In this document: positions 1 through 9,661 of the stretch, one piece after another
Numbering within the stretch: position 1 is the stretch's first letter
Layout of the letters: every line of letters begins with the position of its first letter
DNA from: Leuctra nigra
Taxonomy: Eukaryota; Arthropoda; Insecta; Plecoptera; Leuctridae
Length of the DNA: 64,000 nucleotides
NCBI GenBank assembly: GCA_934045905.1
Contig: CAKOGZ010000011.1
Coordinates: 1-64,000 of the forward strand
Reading direction: 5' to 3'
Notes under the pieces: generated by a model
Told to the model about the DNA's origin: nothing
The model's database searches: none
Seen by the model: the letters and a program-made list of their open reading frames with translations, nothing else
Position numbers and translations under genes: made by a program

Positions 1-300
1 GTTTCTGCACTTTTTAAGCCTCTCACCATCTACTATATAGGGTAACGTTGTCAAGTCTCTTAGAGTAATAGATTCGTCACAAAGTAGGAAACAAATAAAA
101 AAATATCAATATGAGCTACTTCTAAAGTGGCACCCCCCTATTTTTATCGAATTTTCTTGAAGCCTACACAACGTTATGCCGAGAAATGAAATAAAACACT
201 TTTCGAAAATAATAGGCTTAACATTAACATGTAAAAAAAATCTCCCCTCTGCCTCCTGGAGTCGCCCGACGTTGCCCGGTCAGATAATTTTATAATAAAG

Positions 301-319
301 TTAGGTTAGGGTAGGTTAG
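301..319 (+). repeat. TTAGG-type telomere-like stretch in half-monomer A
   Basis: The bases read TTAGG TTAGG GTAGG TTAG: two perfect TTAGG words followed by degenerate ones. The stretch recurs at the same place in every A half, about 15 bases before the start of each HindIII-containing segment's 9-mer array. TTAGG is the canonical insect and arthropod telomere repeat. The match is too short to be a telomere, and could be an interstitial relic, a fossil of the sequence that seeded the satellite, or chance amplified by tandem repetition. Confidence 0.6.
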
Positions 320-345
320 CGAAGCGAGCGAAGCGAGCGTAGCTG
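319..345 (+). repeat. GCGAAGCGA 9-bp microrepeat in half-monomer A
   Basis: There are two perfect tandem copies of GCGAAGCGA (319-327 and 328-336), followed by a diverged third copy, GCGTAGCTG (337-345). It is the most G+C-rich patch of an otherwise A+T-rich unit and sits directly against the TTAGG-like stretch. The same composite is seen in every unit I read. Confidence 0.85.
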
Positions 346-375
346 ACCCTTAACAAGCTTTAACCTACAGTGACA

Positions 376-501
376 AAAAATTGATGAAAACCTATCAGGA
401 TTGTGCCCTTCTGCTTCTGAAGGACATAAACTAAGAAATGCGGCGTATCGGAGCGTCTGACAGAAAAAAGTGTTTCTGCACTTTTTAAGCCTCTCTCCAT
501 C
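376..501 (-). other. Open minus-strand frame in A, not called as a gene
   Basis: Part of a 67-codon ATG-started frame (316-519, minus strand) that spans the A 3' end and the B 5' start. The core translates from DGERLKKCRNTFFCQTLR to PDRFSSIF (42 residues). It has no recognisable domain, signal peptide or membrane segment. In U6 and U16 a base change (AACCTTCAG at about 5703 and 16492) creates a TGA just downstream of this core. Variants Phe, Tyr or Lys occur in the NPDRF motif in different units. It is most likely a chance frame amplified by the satellite; a fossil of a once-coding sequence cannot be excluded. Confidence 0.25.
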
Positions 502-774
502 ATCTATATGGTGTATCATTTTCAGCTCTCTAAGAGTAATAGATTCGTCACAAAGTAGGAAACAAACAAAACTTTTTCAATATGACCTACTTCTAAAGTG
601 GCACCCCCCTGTTTTTATCGAATTTTCTTGATGCCTACACAACGTTATGCCGAGAAATGTAATAAAACACTTTTCGAAAAAAAATAGGCTTATAAATAAA
701 ATTATAAAAAAGAACCCCACTCTGCCCCCTTGGAGTCGCCCGACGCTGCCCTGTCAGATTATTATATAATAAAG

Positions 775-810
775 TTAGGTTAATACAGGTTAGCGAAGCG
801 AGCGTAGCTG
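775..810 (+). repeat. Shortened TTAGG-like and GCGAAGCGA composite in half-monomer B
   Basis: This is the B counterpart of 301-345. It reads TTAGGT, then TAATACAGGTTA in place of the second and third TTAGG words, then one GCGAAGCGA (793-801) and GCGTAGCTG (802-810). One 9-mer has been lost here or gained in A. In U51 the TTA before the 9-mer is altered (AGGATAGCG, about 54198). Confidence 0.75.
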
Positions 811-856
811 ACTCATCACAAGCTTTAACCTCCATTGACTAAAAAATGGATGAAAA

Positions 857-965
857 CCTAGGAAATGAGAAAAATCTAAGGAACATTGTTAATTGTTACA
901 TTGTTACCTTTGTAGGCTAACCTACATTGTTGGTCAATATACATTGACAAAAAAATGGATGAAAA
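857..965 (+). repeat. 109-bp module specific to half-monomer B
   Basis: The segment begins CCTAGGAAATG and ends ATGGATGAAAA. The same ATGGATGAAAA lies directly before it (846-856), and the spacing of the two copies is exactly 109 bp. The corresponding place in half A has a single TTGATGAAAACC, so the module looks like an insertion or duplication bounded by short direct repeats. It contains one AvrII site (CCTAGG, 857-862), repeated ATTGTTA-type words, and a small hairpin at 911-926. Every B half has at least one copy and ten have two. I see no transposon coding sequence or terminal inverted repeats in it. Confidence 0.85.
911..926. repeat. Small inverted repeat inside the 109-bp module
   Basis: TGTAGG-CTAA-CCTACA forms a perfect 6-bp stem with a 4-base loop. 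It is kept in nearly all module copies. The first module copy of the doublets in U4, U6, U14 and U16 reads CATACA instead of CCTACA, which breaks one stem pair, so strict conservation is not evident. Confidence 0.6.
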
Positions 966-1076
966 TCTATCGGGGGTCGACCCATCAGCTTCTGAATAAC
1001 ATGAACAGGTAATTCCGGCGAATCGGAGAGTCTGACATAATAAAGTGTTTCTGCACTTTTTAAGCCTCTCACCATC
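951..1076 (-). other. Matching open minus-strand frame in B, not called as a gene
   Basis: This is the counterpart of 376-501, in a 74-codon frame (876-1100, minus strand) that spans the B 3' end and the next A 5' start. The listed 74-codon start is TTG, not ATG, which argues against a eukaryotic gene. The core again reads DGERLKKCRNTF, then CQTLR and PDRFSSIF, with no indel relative to A. It is closed by stops in many right-hand units: GGGTCACG (for example about 41935 and 59735) upstream of the core, GTTTCAGC (starts of U41, U43, U49, U50) inside it, and AATCTAC (about 54348) downstream. Confidence 0.25.
974..983. repeat. GGGTCGACCC palindrome (SalI site) in half-monomer B
   Basis: A perfect 10-bp palindrome around a SalI site, present once per unit near the 3' end of the B half. 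The aligned position in half A reads GATTGTGCCC and is not palindromic. It is useful as a B-half landmark; no function is evident. Confidence 0.7.
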
Positions 1077-3994
1077 TACTATATAGGGTAACGTTGTCAA
1101 GTCTCTTAGAGTAATAGATTCGTCACAAAGTAGGAAACAAATAAAAAAATATCAATATGAGCTACTTCTAAAGTGGCACCCCCCTATTTTTATCGAATTT
1201 TCTTGAAGCCTACACAACGTTATGCCGAGAAATGAAATAAAACACTTTTCGAAAATAATAGGCTTAACATTAACATGTAAAAAAAATCTCCCCTCTGCCT
1301 CCTGGAGTCGCCCGACGTTGCCCGGTCAGATAATTTTATAATAAAGTTAGGTTAGGGTAGGTTAGCGAAGCGAGCGAAGCGAGCGTAGCTGACCCTTAAC
1401 AAGCTTTAACCTACAGTGACAAAAAATTGATGAAAACCTATCAGGATTGTGCCCTTCTGCTTCTGAAGGACATAAACTAAGAAATGCGGCGTATCGGAGC
1501 GTCTGACAGAAAAAAGTGTTTTTGCACTTTTTAAGCCTCTCTCCATCATCTATATGGTGTATCATTTTCAGCTCTCTAAGAGTAATAGATTCGTCACAAA
1601 GTAGGAAACAAACAAAACTTTTTCAATATGACCTACTTCTAAAGTGGCACCCCCCTGTTTTTATCGAATTTTCTTGATGCCTACACAACGTTATGCCGAG
1701 AAATGTAATAAAACACTTTTCGAAAAAAAATAGGCTTATAAATAAAATTATAAAAAAGAACCCCACTCTGCCCCCTTGGAGTCGCCCGACGCTGCCCTGT
1801 CAGATTATTATATAATGAAGTTAGGTTAATACAGGTTAGCGAAGCGAGCGTAGCTGACTCATCACAAGCTTTAACCTCCATTGACTAAAAAATGGATGAA
1901 AACCTAGGAAATGAGAAAAATCTAAGGAACATTGTTAATTGTTACATTGTTACCTTTGTAGGCTAACCTACATTGTTGGTCAATATACATTGACAAAAAA
2001 ATGGATGAAAATCTATCGGGGGTCGACCCATCAGCTTCTGAATAACATGAACAGGTAATTCCAGCGAATCGGAGAGTCTGACATAAAAAAGTGTTTCTGC
2101 ACTTTTTAAGCCTCTCACCATCTACTATATAGGGTAACGTTGTCAAGTCTCTTAGAGTAATAGATTCGTCACAAAGTAGGAAACAAATAAAAAAATATCA
2201 ATATGAGCTACTTCTAAAGTGGCACCCCCCTATTTTTATCGAATTTTCTTGAAGCCTACACAACGTTATGCCGAGAAATGAAATAAAACACTTTTCGAAA
2301 ATAATAGGCTTAACATTATCATGTAAAAAAAATCTCCCCTCTGCCTCCTGGAGTCGCCCGACGTTGCCCGGTCAGATAATTTTATAATAAAGTTAGGTTA
2401 GGGTAGGTTAGCGAAGCGAGCGAAGCGAGCGTAGCTGACCCTTAACAAGCTTTAACCTACAGTGACAAAAAATTGATGAAAACCTATCAGGATTGTGCCC
2501 TTCTGCTTCTGAAGGACATAAACTAAGAAATGCGGCGTATCGGAGCGTCTGACAGAAAAAAGTGTTTCTGCACTTTTTAAGCCTCTCTCCATCATCTATA
2601 TGGTGTATCATTTTCAGCTCTCTAAGAGTAATAGATTCGTCACAAAGTAGGAAACAAACAAAACTTTTTCAATATGACCTACTTCTAAAGTGGCACCCCC
2701 CTGTTTTTATCGAATTTTCTTGATGCCTACACAACGTTATGCCGAGAAATGTAATAAAACACTTTTCGAAAAAAAATAGGCTTATAAATAAAATTATAAA
2801 AAAGAACCCCACTCTGCCCCCTTGGAGTCGCCCGACGCTGCCCTGTCAGATTATTATATAATAAAGTTAGGTTAATACAGGTTAGCGAAGCGAGCGTAGC
2901 TGACTCATCACAAGCTTTAACCTCCATTGACTAAAAAATGGATGAAAACCTAGGAAATGAGAAAAATCTAAGGAACATTGTTAATTGTTACATTGTTACC
3001 TTTGTAGGCTAACCTACATTGTTGGTCAATATACATTGACAAAAAAATGGATGAAAATCTATCGGGGGTCGACCCATCAGCTTCTGAATAACATGAACAG
3101 GTAATTCCGGCGAATCGGAGAGTCTGACATAAAAAAGTGTTTCTGCACTTTTTAAGCCTCTCACCATCTACTATATAGGGTAACGTTGTCAAGTCTCTTA
3201 GAGTAATAGATTCGTCACAAAGTAGGAAACAAATAAAAAAATATCAATATGAGCTACTTCTAAAGTGGCACCCCCCTATTTTTATCGAATTTTCTTGAAG
3301 CCTACACAACGTTATGCCGAGAAATGAAATAAAACACTTTTCGAAAATGATAGGCTTAACATTAACATGTAAAAAAAATCTCCCCTCTGCCTCCTGGAGT
3401 CGCCCGACGTTGCCCGGTCAGATAATTTTATAATAAAGTTAGGTTAGGGTAGGTTAGCGAAGCGAGCGAAGCGAGCGTAGCTGACCCTTAACAAGCTTTA
3501 ACCTACAGTGACAAAAAATTGATGAAAACCTATCAGGATTGTGCCCTTCTGCTTCTGAAGGACATAAACTAAGAAATGCGGCGTATCGGAGCGTCTGACA
3601 AAAAAAAGTGTTTCTGCACTTTTTAAGCCTCTCTCCATCATCTATATGGTGTATCATTTTCAGCTCTCTAAGAGTAATTGATTCGTCACAAAGTAGGAAA
3701 CAAACAAAACTTTTTCAATATGACCTACTTCTAAAGTGGCACCCCCCTGTTTTTATCGAATTTTCTTGATGCCTACACAACGTTATGCCGAGAAATGTAA
3801 TAAAACACTTTTCGAAAAAAAATAGGCTGATAAATAAAATTATAAAAAAGAACCCCACTCTGCCCCCTTGGAGTCGCCCGACGCTGCCCTGTCAGATTAT
3901 TATATAATAAAGTTAGGTTAATACAGGTTAGCGAAGCGAGCGTAGCTGACTCATCACAAGCTTTAACCTCCATTGACTAAAAAATGGATGAAAA

Positions 3995-4212
3995 CCTAGG
4001 AAATGAGGAAAATCTAAGGAACATTGTTAATTGTTACATTGTTACCTTTGTAGGCTAACATACATTGTTGGTCAATATACATTGACAAAAAAATGGATGA
4101 AATCCTAGGAAATGATGAAAATCTAAGGAACATTGTTAATTGTTACATTGTTACCTTTGTAGGCTAACCTACATTGTTGGTCAATATACATTGACAAAAA
4201 AATGGATGAAAA
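3995..4212 (+). repeat. 109-bp module doublet in U4
   Basis: Two tandem 109-bp modules. The first begins CCTAGGAAATGAGGAAAA and has CATACATTG; the boundary reads GGATGAAATCCTAGG; the second begins CCTAGGAAATGATGAAAA. I call this doublet subtype 1 (CATACATTG and AAATCC). Confidence 0.92.
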
Positions 4213-6196
4213 TCTATCGGGGGTCGACCCATCAGCTTCTGAATAACATGAACAGTTAATTCCGGCGAATCGGAGAGTCTGACATAAAAAAGTGTTTCTG
4301 CACTTTTTAAGCCTCTCACCATCTACTATATAGGGTAACGTTGTCAACTCTCTTAGAGTAATAGATTCGTCACAAAGTAGGAAACAAATAAAAAAATATC
4401 AATATGAGCTACTTCTAAAGTGGCACCCCCCTATTTTTATCGAATTTTCTTGAAGCCTACACAACGTTATGCCGAGAAATGAAATAAAACACTTTTCGAA
4501 AATAATAGGCTTAACATTAACATGTAAAAAAAATCTCCCCTCTGCCTCCTGGAGTCGCCCGACGTTGCCCGGTCAGATAATTTTATAATAAAGTTAGGTT
4601 AGGGTAGGTTAGCGAAGCGAGCGAAGCGAGCGTAGCTGACCCTTAACAAGCTTTAACCTACAGTGACAAAAAATTGATGAAAACCTATCAAAATTGTGCC
4701 CTTCTGCTTCTGAAGGACATAAACTAAGAAATGCGGCGTATCGGAGCGTCTGACAGAAAAAAGTGTTTCTGCACTTTTTAAGCCTCTCTCCATCATCTAT
4801 ATGGTGTATCATTTTCAGCTCTCTAAGAGTAATAGATTCGTCACAAAGTAGGAAACAAACAAAACTTTTTCAATATGACCTACTTCTAAAGTGGCACCCC
4901 CCTGTTTTTATCGAATTTTCTTGATGCCTACACAACGTTATGCCGAGAAATGTAATAAAACACTTTTCGAAAAAAAATAGGCTTATAAATAAAATTATAA
5001 AAAAGAACCCCACTCTGCCCCCTTGGAGTCGCCCGACGCTGCCCTGTCAGATTATTATATAATAAAGTTAGGTTAATACAGGTTAGCGAAGCGAGCGTAG
5101 CTGACTCATCACAAGCTTTAACCTCCATTGACTAAAAAATGGATGAAAACCTAGGAAATGAGAAAAATCTAAGGAACATTGTTAATTGTTACATTGTTAC
5201 CTTTGTAGGCTAACCTACATTGTTGGTCAATATACATTGACAAAAAAATGGATGAAAATCTATCGGGGGTCGACCCATCAGCTTCTGAATAACATGAACA
5301 GGTAATTCCGGCGAATCGGAGAGTCTGACATAAAAAAGTGTTTCTGCACTTTTTAAGCCTCTCACCATCTACTATATAGGGTAACGTTGTCAAGTCTCTT
5401 AGAGTAATAGATTCGTCACAAAGTAGGAAACAAATAAAAAAATATCAATATGAGCTACTTCTAAAGTGGCACCCCCCCTATTTTTATCGAATTTTCTTGA
5501 AGCCTACACAACGTTATGCCGAGAAATGAAATAAAACACTTTTCGAAAATAATAGGCTTAACATTAACATGTAAAAAAAATCTCCCCTCTGCCTCCTGGA
5601 GTCGCCCGACGTTGCCCGGTCAGATAATTTTATAATAAAGTTAGGTTAGGGTAGGTTAGCGAAGCGAGCGAAGCGAGCGTAGCTGACCCTTAACAAGCTT
5701 TAACCTTCAGTGACAAAAAATTGATGAAAACCTATCAGGATTGTGCCCTTCTGCTTCTGAAGGACATAAACTAAGAAATGCGGCGTATCGGAGCGTCTGA
5801 CAAAAAAAAGTGTTTCTGCACTTTTTAAGCCTCTCTCCATCATCTATATGGTGTATCATTTTCAGCTCTCTAAGAGTAATAGATTCGTCACAAAGTAGGA
5901 AACAAACAAAACTTTTTCAATATGACCTACTTCTAAAGTGGCACCCCCCTGTTTTTATCGAATTTTCTTGATGCCTACACAACGTTATGCCGAGAAATGT
6001 AATAAAACACTTTTCGAAAAAAAATAGGCTTATAAATAAAATTATAAAAAAGAACCCCACTCTGCCCCCTTGGAGTCGCCCGACGCTGCCCTGTCAGATT
6101 ATTATATAATAAAGTTAGGTTAATACAGGTTAGCGAAGCGAGCGTAGCTGACTCATCACAAGCTTTAACCTCCATTGACTAAAAAATGGATGAAAA

Positions 6197-6414
6197 CCTA
6201 GGAAATGAGGAAAATCTAAGGAACATTGTTAATTGTTACATTGTTACCTTTGTAGGCTAACATACATTGTTGGTCAATATACATTGACAAAAAAATGGAT
6301 GAAATCCTAGGAAATGATGAAAATCTAAGGAACATTGTTAATTGTTACATTGTTACCTTTGTAGGCTAACCTACATTGTTGGTCAATATACATTGACAAA
6401 AAAATGGATGAAAA
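6197..6414 (+). repeat. 109-bp module doublet in U6
   Basis: Subtype 1 doublet, with CATACATTG in the first module and GAAATCCTAGG at the boundary. The host unit also has the 7-C run and the AACCTTCAG change. Confidence 0.92.
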
Positions 6415-9400
6415 TCTATCGGGGGTCGACCCATCAGCTTCTGAATAACATGAACAGTTAATTCCGGCGAATCGGAGAGTCTGACATAAAAAAGTGTTTC
6501 TGCACTTTTTAAGCCTCTCACCATCTACTATATAGGGTAACGTTGTCAACTCTCTTAGAGTAATAGATTCGTCACAAAGTAGGAAACAAATAAAAAAATA
6601 TCAATATGAGCTACTTCTAAAGTGGCACCCCCCTATTTTTATCGAATTTTCTTGAAGCCTACACAACGTTATGCCGAGAAATGAAATAAAACACTTTTCG
6701 AAAATAATAGGCTTAACATTAACATGTAAAAAAAATCTCCCCTCTGCCTCCTGGAGTCGCCCGACGTTGCCCGGTCAGATAATTTTATAATAAAGTTAGG
6801 TTAGGGTAGGTTAGCGAAGCGAGCGAAGCGAGCGTAGCTGACCCTTAACAAGCTTTAACCTACAGTGACAAAAAATTGATGAAAACCTATCAGGATTGTG
6901 CCCTTCTGCTTCTGAAGGACATAAACTAAGAAATGCGGCGTATCGGAGCGTCTGACAGAAAAAAGTGTTTCTGCACTTTTTAAGCCTCTCTCCATCATCT
7001 ATATGGTGTATCATTTTCAGCTCTCTAAGAGTAATAGATTCGTCACAAAGTAGGAAACAAACAAAACTTTTTCAATATGACCTACTTCTAAAGTGGCACC
7101 CCCCTGTTTTTATCGAATTTTCTTGATGCCTACACAACGTTATGCCGAGAAATGTAATAAAACACTTTTCGAAAAAAAATAGGCTTATAAATAAAATTAT
7201 AAAAAAGAACCCCACTCTGCCCCCTTGGAGTCGCCCGACGCTGCCCTGTCAGATTATTATATAATAAAGTTAGGTTAATACAGGTTAGCGAAGCGAGCGT
7301 AGCTGACTCATCACAAGCTTTAACCTCCATTGACTAAAAAATGGATGAAAACCTAGGAAATGAGAAAAATCTAAGGAACATTGTTAATTGTTACATTGTT
7401 ACCTTTGTAGGCTAACCTACATTGTTGGTCAATATACATTGACAAAAAAATGGATGAAAATCTATCGGGGGTCGACCCATCAGCTTCTGAATAACATGAA
7501 GAGGTAATTCCGGCGAATCGGAGAGTCTGACATAAAAAAGTGTTTCTGCACTTTTTAAGCCTCTCACCATCTACTATATAGGGTAACGTTGTCAAGTCTC
7601 TTAGAGTAATAGATTCGTCACAAAGTAGGAAACAAATAAAAAAATATCAATATGAGCTACTTCTAAAGTGGCACCCCCCTATTTTTATCGAATTTTCTTG
7701 AAGCCTACACAACGTTATGCCGAGAAATGAAATAAAACACTTTTCGAAAATAATAGGCTTAACATTAACATGTAAAAAAAATCTCCCCTCTGCCTCCTGG
7801 AGTCGCCCGACGTTGCCCGGTCAGATAATTTTATAATAAAGTTAGGTTAGGGTAGGTTAGCGAAGCGAGCGAAGCGAGCGTAGCTGACCCTTAACAAGCT
7901 TTAACCTACAGTGACAAAAAATTGATGAAAACCTATCAGGATTGTGCCCTTCTGCTTCTGAAGGACATAAACTAAGAAATGCGGCGTATCGGAGCGTCTG
8001 ACAGAAAAAAGTGTTTCTGCACTTTTTAAGCCTCTCTCCATCATCTATATGGTGTATCATTTTCAGCTCTCTAAGAGTAATAGATTCGTCACAAAGTAGG
8101 AAACAAACAAAACTTTTTCAATATGACCTACTTCTAAAGTGGCACCCCCCTGTTTTTATCGAATTTTCTTGATGCCTACACAACGTTATGCCGAGAAATG
8201 TAATAAAACACTTTTCGAAAAAAAATAGGCTTATAAATAAAATTATAAAAAAGAACCCCACTCTGCCCCCTTGGAGTCGCCCGACGCTGCCCTGTCAGAT
8301 TATTATATAATAAAGTTAGGTTAATACAGGTTAGCGAAGCGAGCGTAGCTGACTCATCACAAGCTTTAACCTCCATTGACTAAAAAATGGATGAAAACCT
8401 AGGAAATGAGAAAAATCTAAGGAACATTGTTAATTGTTACATTGTTACCTTTGTAGGCTAACCTACATTGTTGGTCAATATACATTGACAAAAAAATGGA
8501 TGAAAATCTATCGGGGGTCGACCCATCAGCTTCTGAATAACATGAACAGGTAATTCCAGCGAATCGGAGAGTCTGACATAAAAAAGTGTTTCTGCACTTT
8601 TTAAGCCTCTCACCATCTACTATATAGGGTAACGTTGTCAAGTCTCTTAGAGTAATAGATTCGTCACAAAGTAGGAAACAAATAAAAAAATATCAATATG
8701 AGCTACTTCTAAAGTGGCACCCCCCTATTTTTATCGAATTTTCTTGAAGCCTACACAACGTTATGCCGAGAAATGAAATAAAACACTTTTCGAAAATAAT
8801 AGGCTTAACATTATCATGTAAAAAAAATCTCCCCTCTGCCTCCTGGAGTCGCCCGACGTTGCCCGGTCAGATAATTTTATAATAAAGTTAGGTTAGGGTA
8901 GGTTAGCGAAGCGAGCGAAGCGAGCGTAGCTGACCCTTAACAAGCTTTAACCTACAGTGACAAAAAATTGATGAAAACCTATCAGGATTGTGCCCTTCTG
9001 CTTCTGAAGGACATAAACTAAGAAATGCGGCGTATCGGAGCGTCTGACAGAAAAAAGTGTTTCTGCACTTTTTAAGCCTCTCTCCATCATCTATATGGTG
9101 TATCATTTTCAGCTCTCTAAGAGTAATAGATTCGTCACAAAGTAGGAAACAAACAAAACTTTTTCAATATGACCTACTTCTAAAGTGGCACCCCCCTGTT
9201 TTTATCGAATTTTCTTGATGCCTACACAACGTTATGCCGAGAAATGTAATAAAACACTTTTCGAAAAAAAATAGGCTTATAAATAAAATTATAAAAAAGA
9301 ACCCCACTCTGCCCCCTTGGAGTCGCCCGACGCTGCCCTGTCAGATTATTATATAATAAAGTTAGGTTAATACAGGTTAGCGAAGCGAGCGTAGCTGACT

Positions 9401-9443
9401 CATCACAAGCTTTAACCTCCATTGACTAAAAAATGGATGAAAA

Positions 9444-9661
9444 CCTAGGAAATGAGGAAAATCTAAGGAACATTGTTAATTGTTACATTGTTACCTTTGT
9501 AGGCTAACCTACATTGTTGGTCAATATACATTGACAAAAAAATGGATGAAAACCTAGGAAATGATGAAAATCTAAGGAACATTGTTAATTGTTACATTGT
9601 TACCTTTGTAGGCTAACCTACATTGTTGGTCAATATACATTGACAAAAAAATGGATGAAAA
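9444..9661 (+). repeat. 109-bp module doublet in U9
   Basis: Subtype 2 doublet, with CCTACATTG in both modules and GAAAACCTAGG at the boundary. It belongs to the same subtype as the doublets of 20-35 kb, unlike its neighbours in U4 and U6. Confidence 0.92.

Larger units (their letters stand above)
1..471 (+). repeat. Half-monomer A, reference copy (U1)
   Basis: This is the first 471 bp of the reference unit. It aligns end to end with half-monomer B. Long blocks are almost the same, such as AGAGTAATAGATTCGTCACA, the CTTCTAAAGTGGCACC block, and the ACAACGTTATGCCGAGAAAT block. These are broken by substitutions and small indels. A lacks the 109-bp module and the GGGTCGACCC palindrome of B, and it has two copies of the 9-mer GCGAAGCGA where B has one. 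Its 3' end, from about 376, matches B from 951 with no indel. A and B therefore descend from one ancestral monomer of roughly 470 bp that duplicated, diverged, and was then amplified as a dimer. Confidence 0.93.
472..1046 (+). repeat. Half-monomer B, reference copy (U1)
   Basis: This is the second, 575-bp half of the reference unit, homologous to half-monomer A. The extra length is the 109-bp module at 857-965, offset by a net 5 bp of other indels. Three B subtypes can be read along the window. B1 has GAGAAAAATCT at the start of the module and CAGGTAATT near the unit end. B1' has the same module start with GAGGTAATT. B2 has GAGGAAAATCT, CAGTTAATT, and TCAACTCTC at the start of the following A half. 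B1 and B1' prevail in 1-40 kb and 45-49 kb. B2 occurs as doubled-module units in 3-35 kb and as single-module units from about 41 kb on. Confidence 0.93.

Noticed and set aside
301..319. True telomere
   Set aside because: Only two perfect TTAGG words with degenerate neighbours per half-monomer, embedded in a complex repeat.
316..519. 67-codon minus-strand frame repeated in almost every unit, as a gene family
   Set aside because: It recurs only because the DNA recurs. It has no recognisable domain, is closed by a stop in U6 and U16, and differs by unconstrained substitutions. No promoter or processing signals are evident.
635..835. 66-codon minus-strand frame, and its 85-codon form at 22155-22412, 25402-25659 and 30851-31108
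   Set aside because: The 85-codon form is a frameshift from a shortened A-run (seven instead of eight As). The frame crosses the TTAGG-like and GCGAAGCGA low-complexity patch and shows no protein features.
857..965. 109-bp module as an inserted transposon (MITE)
   Set aside because: There are no terminal inverted repeats, the internal hairpin is only 6 bp, and the flanking direct repeat is part of the ancestral sequence. Duplication by slippage or exchange explains it better.
930..984. RNA polymerase III A and B boxes (tRNA-derived SINE) around TGGTCAATATA and GGTCGACCC
   Set aside because: Each element misses the consensus at one or more key positions, and the B-box-like word is simply part of a palindrome. 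There is no A-rich tail or target-site duplication pattern typical of a SINE.
1..1046. CENP-B box (TTCG followed at fixed spacing by A and CGGG)
   Set aside because: TTCG words at ATTCGTCAC and TTTTCGAAAA are not followed by CGGG at the right spacing; no match found on reading the unit.
876..1100. 74-codon minus-strand frame as a gene
   Set aside because: It starts at TTG, not ATG, in a eukaryotic context, and is lost in many units after 41 kb through several independent stop-creating variants.
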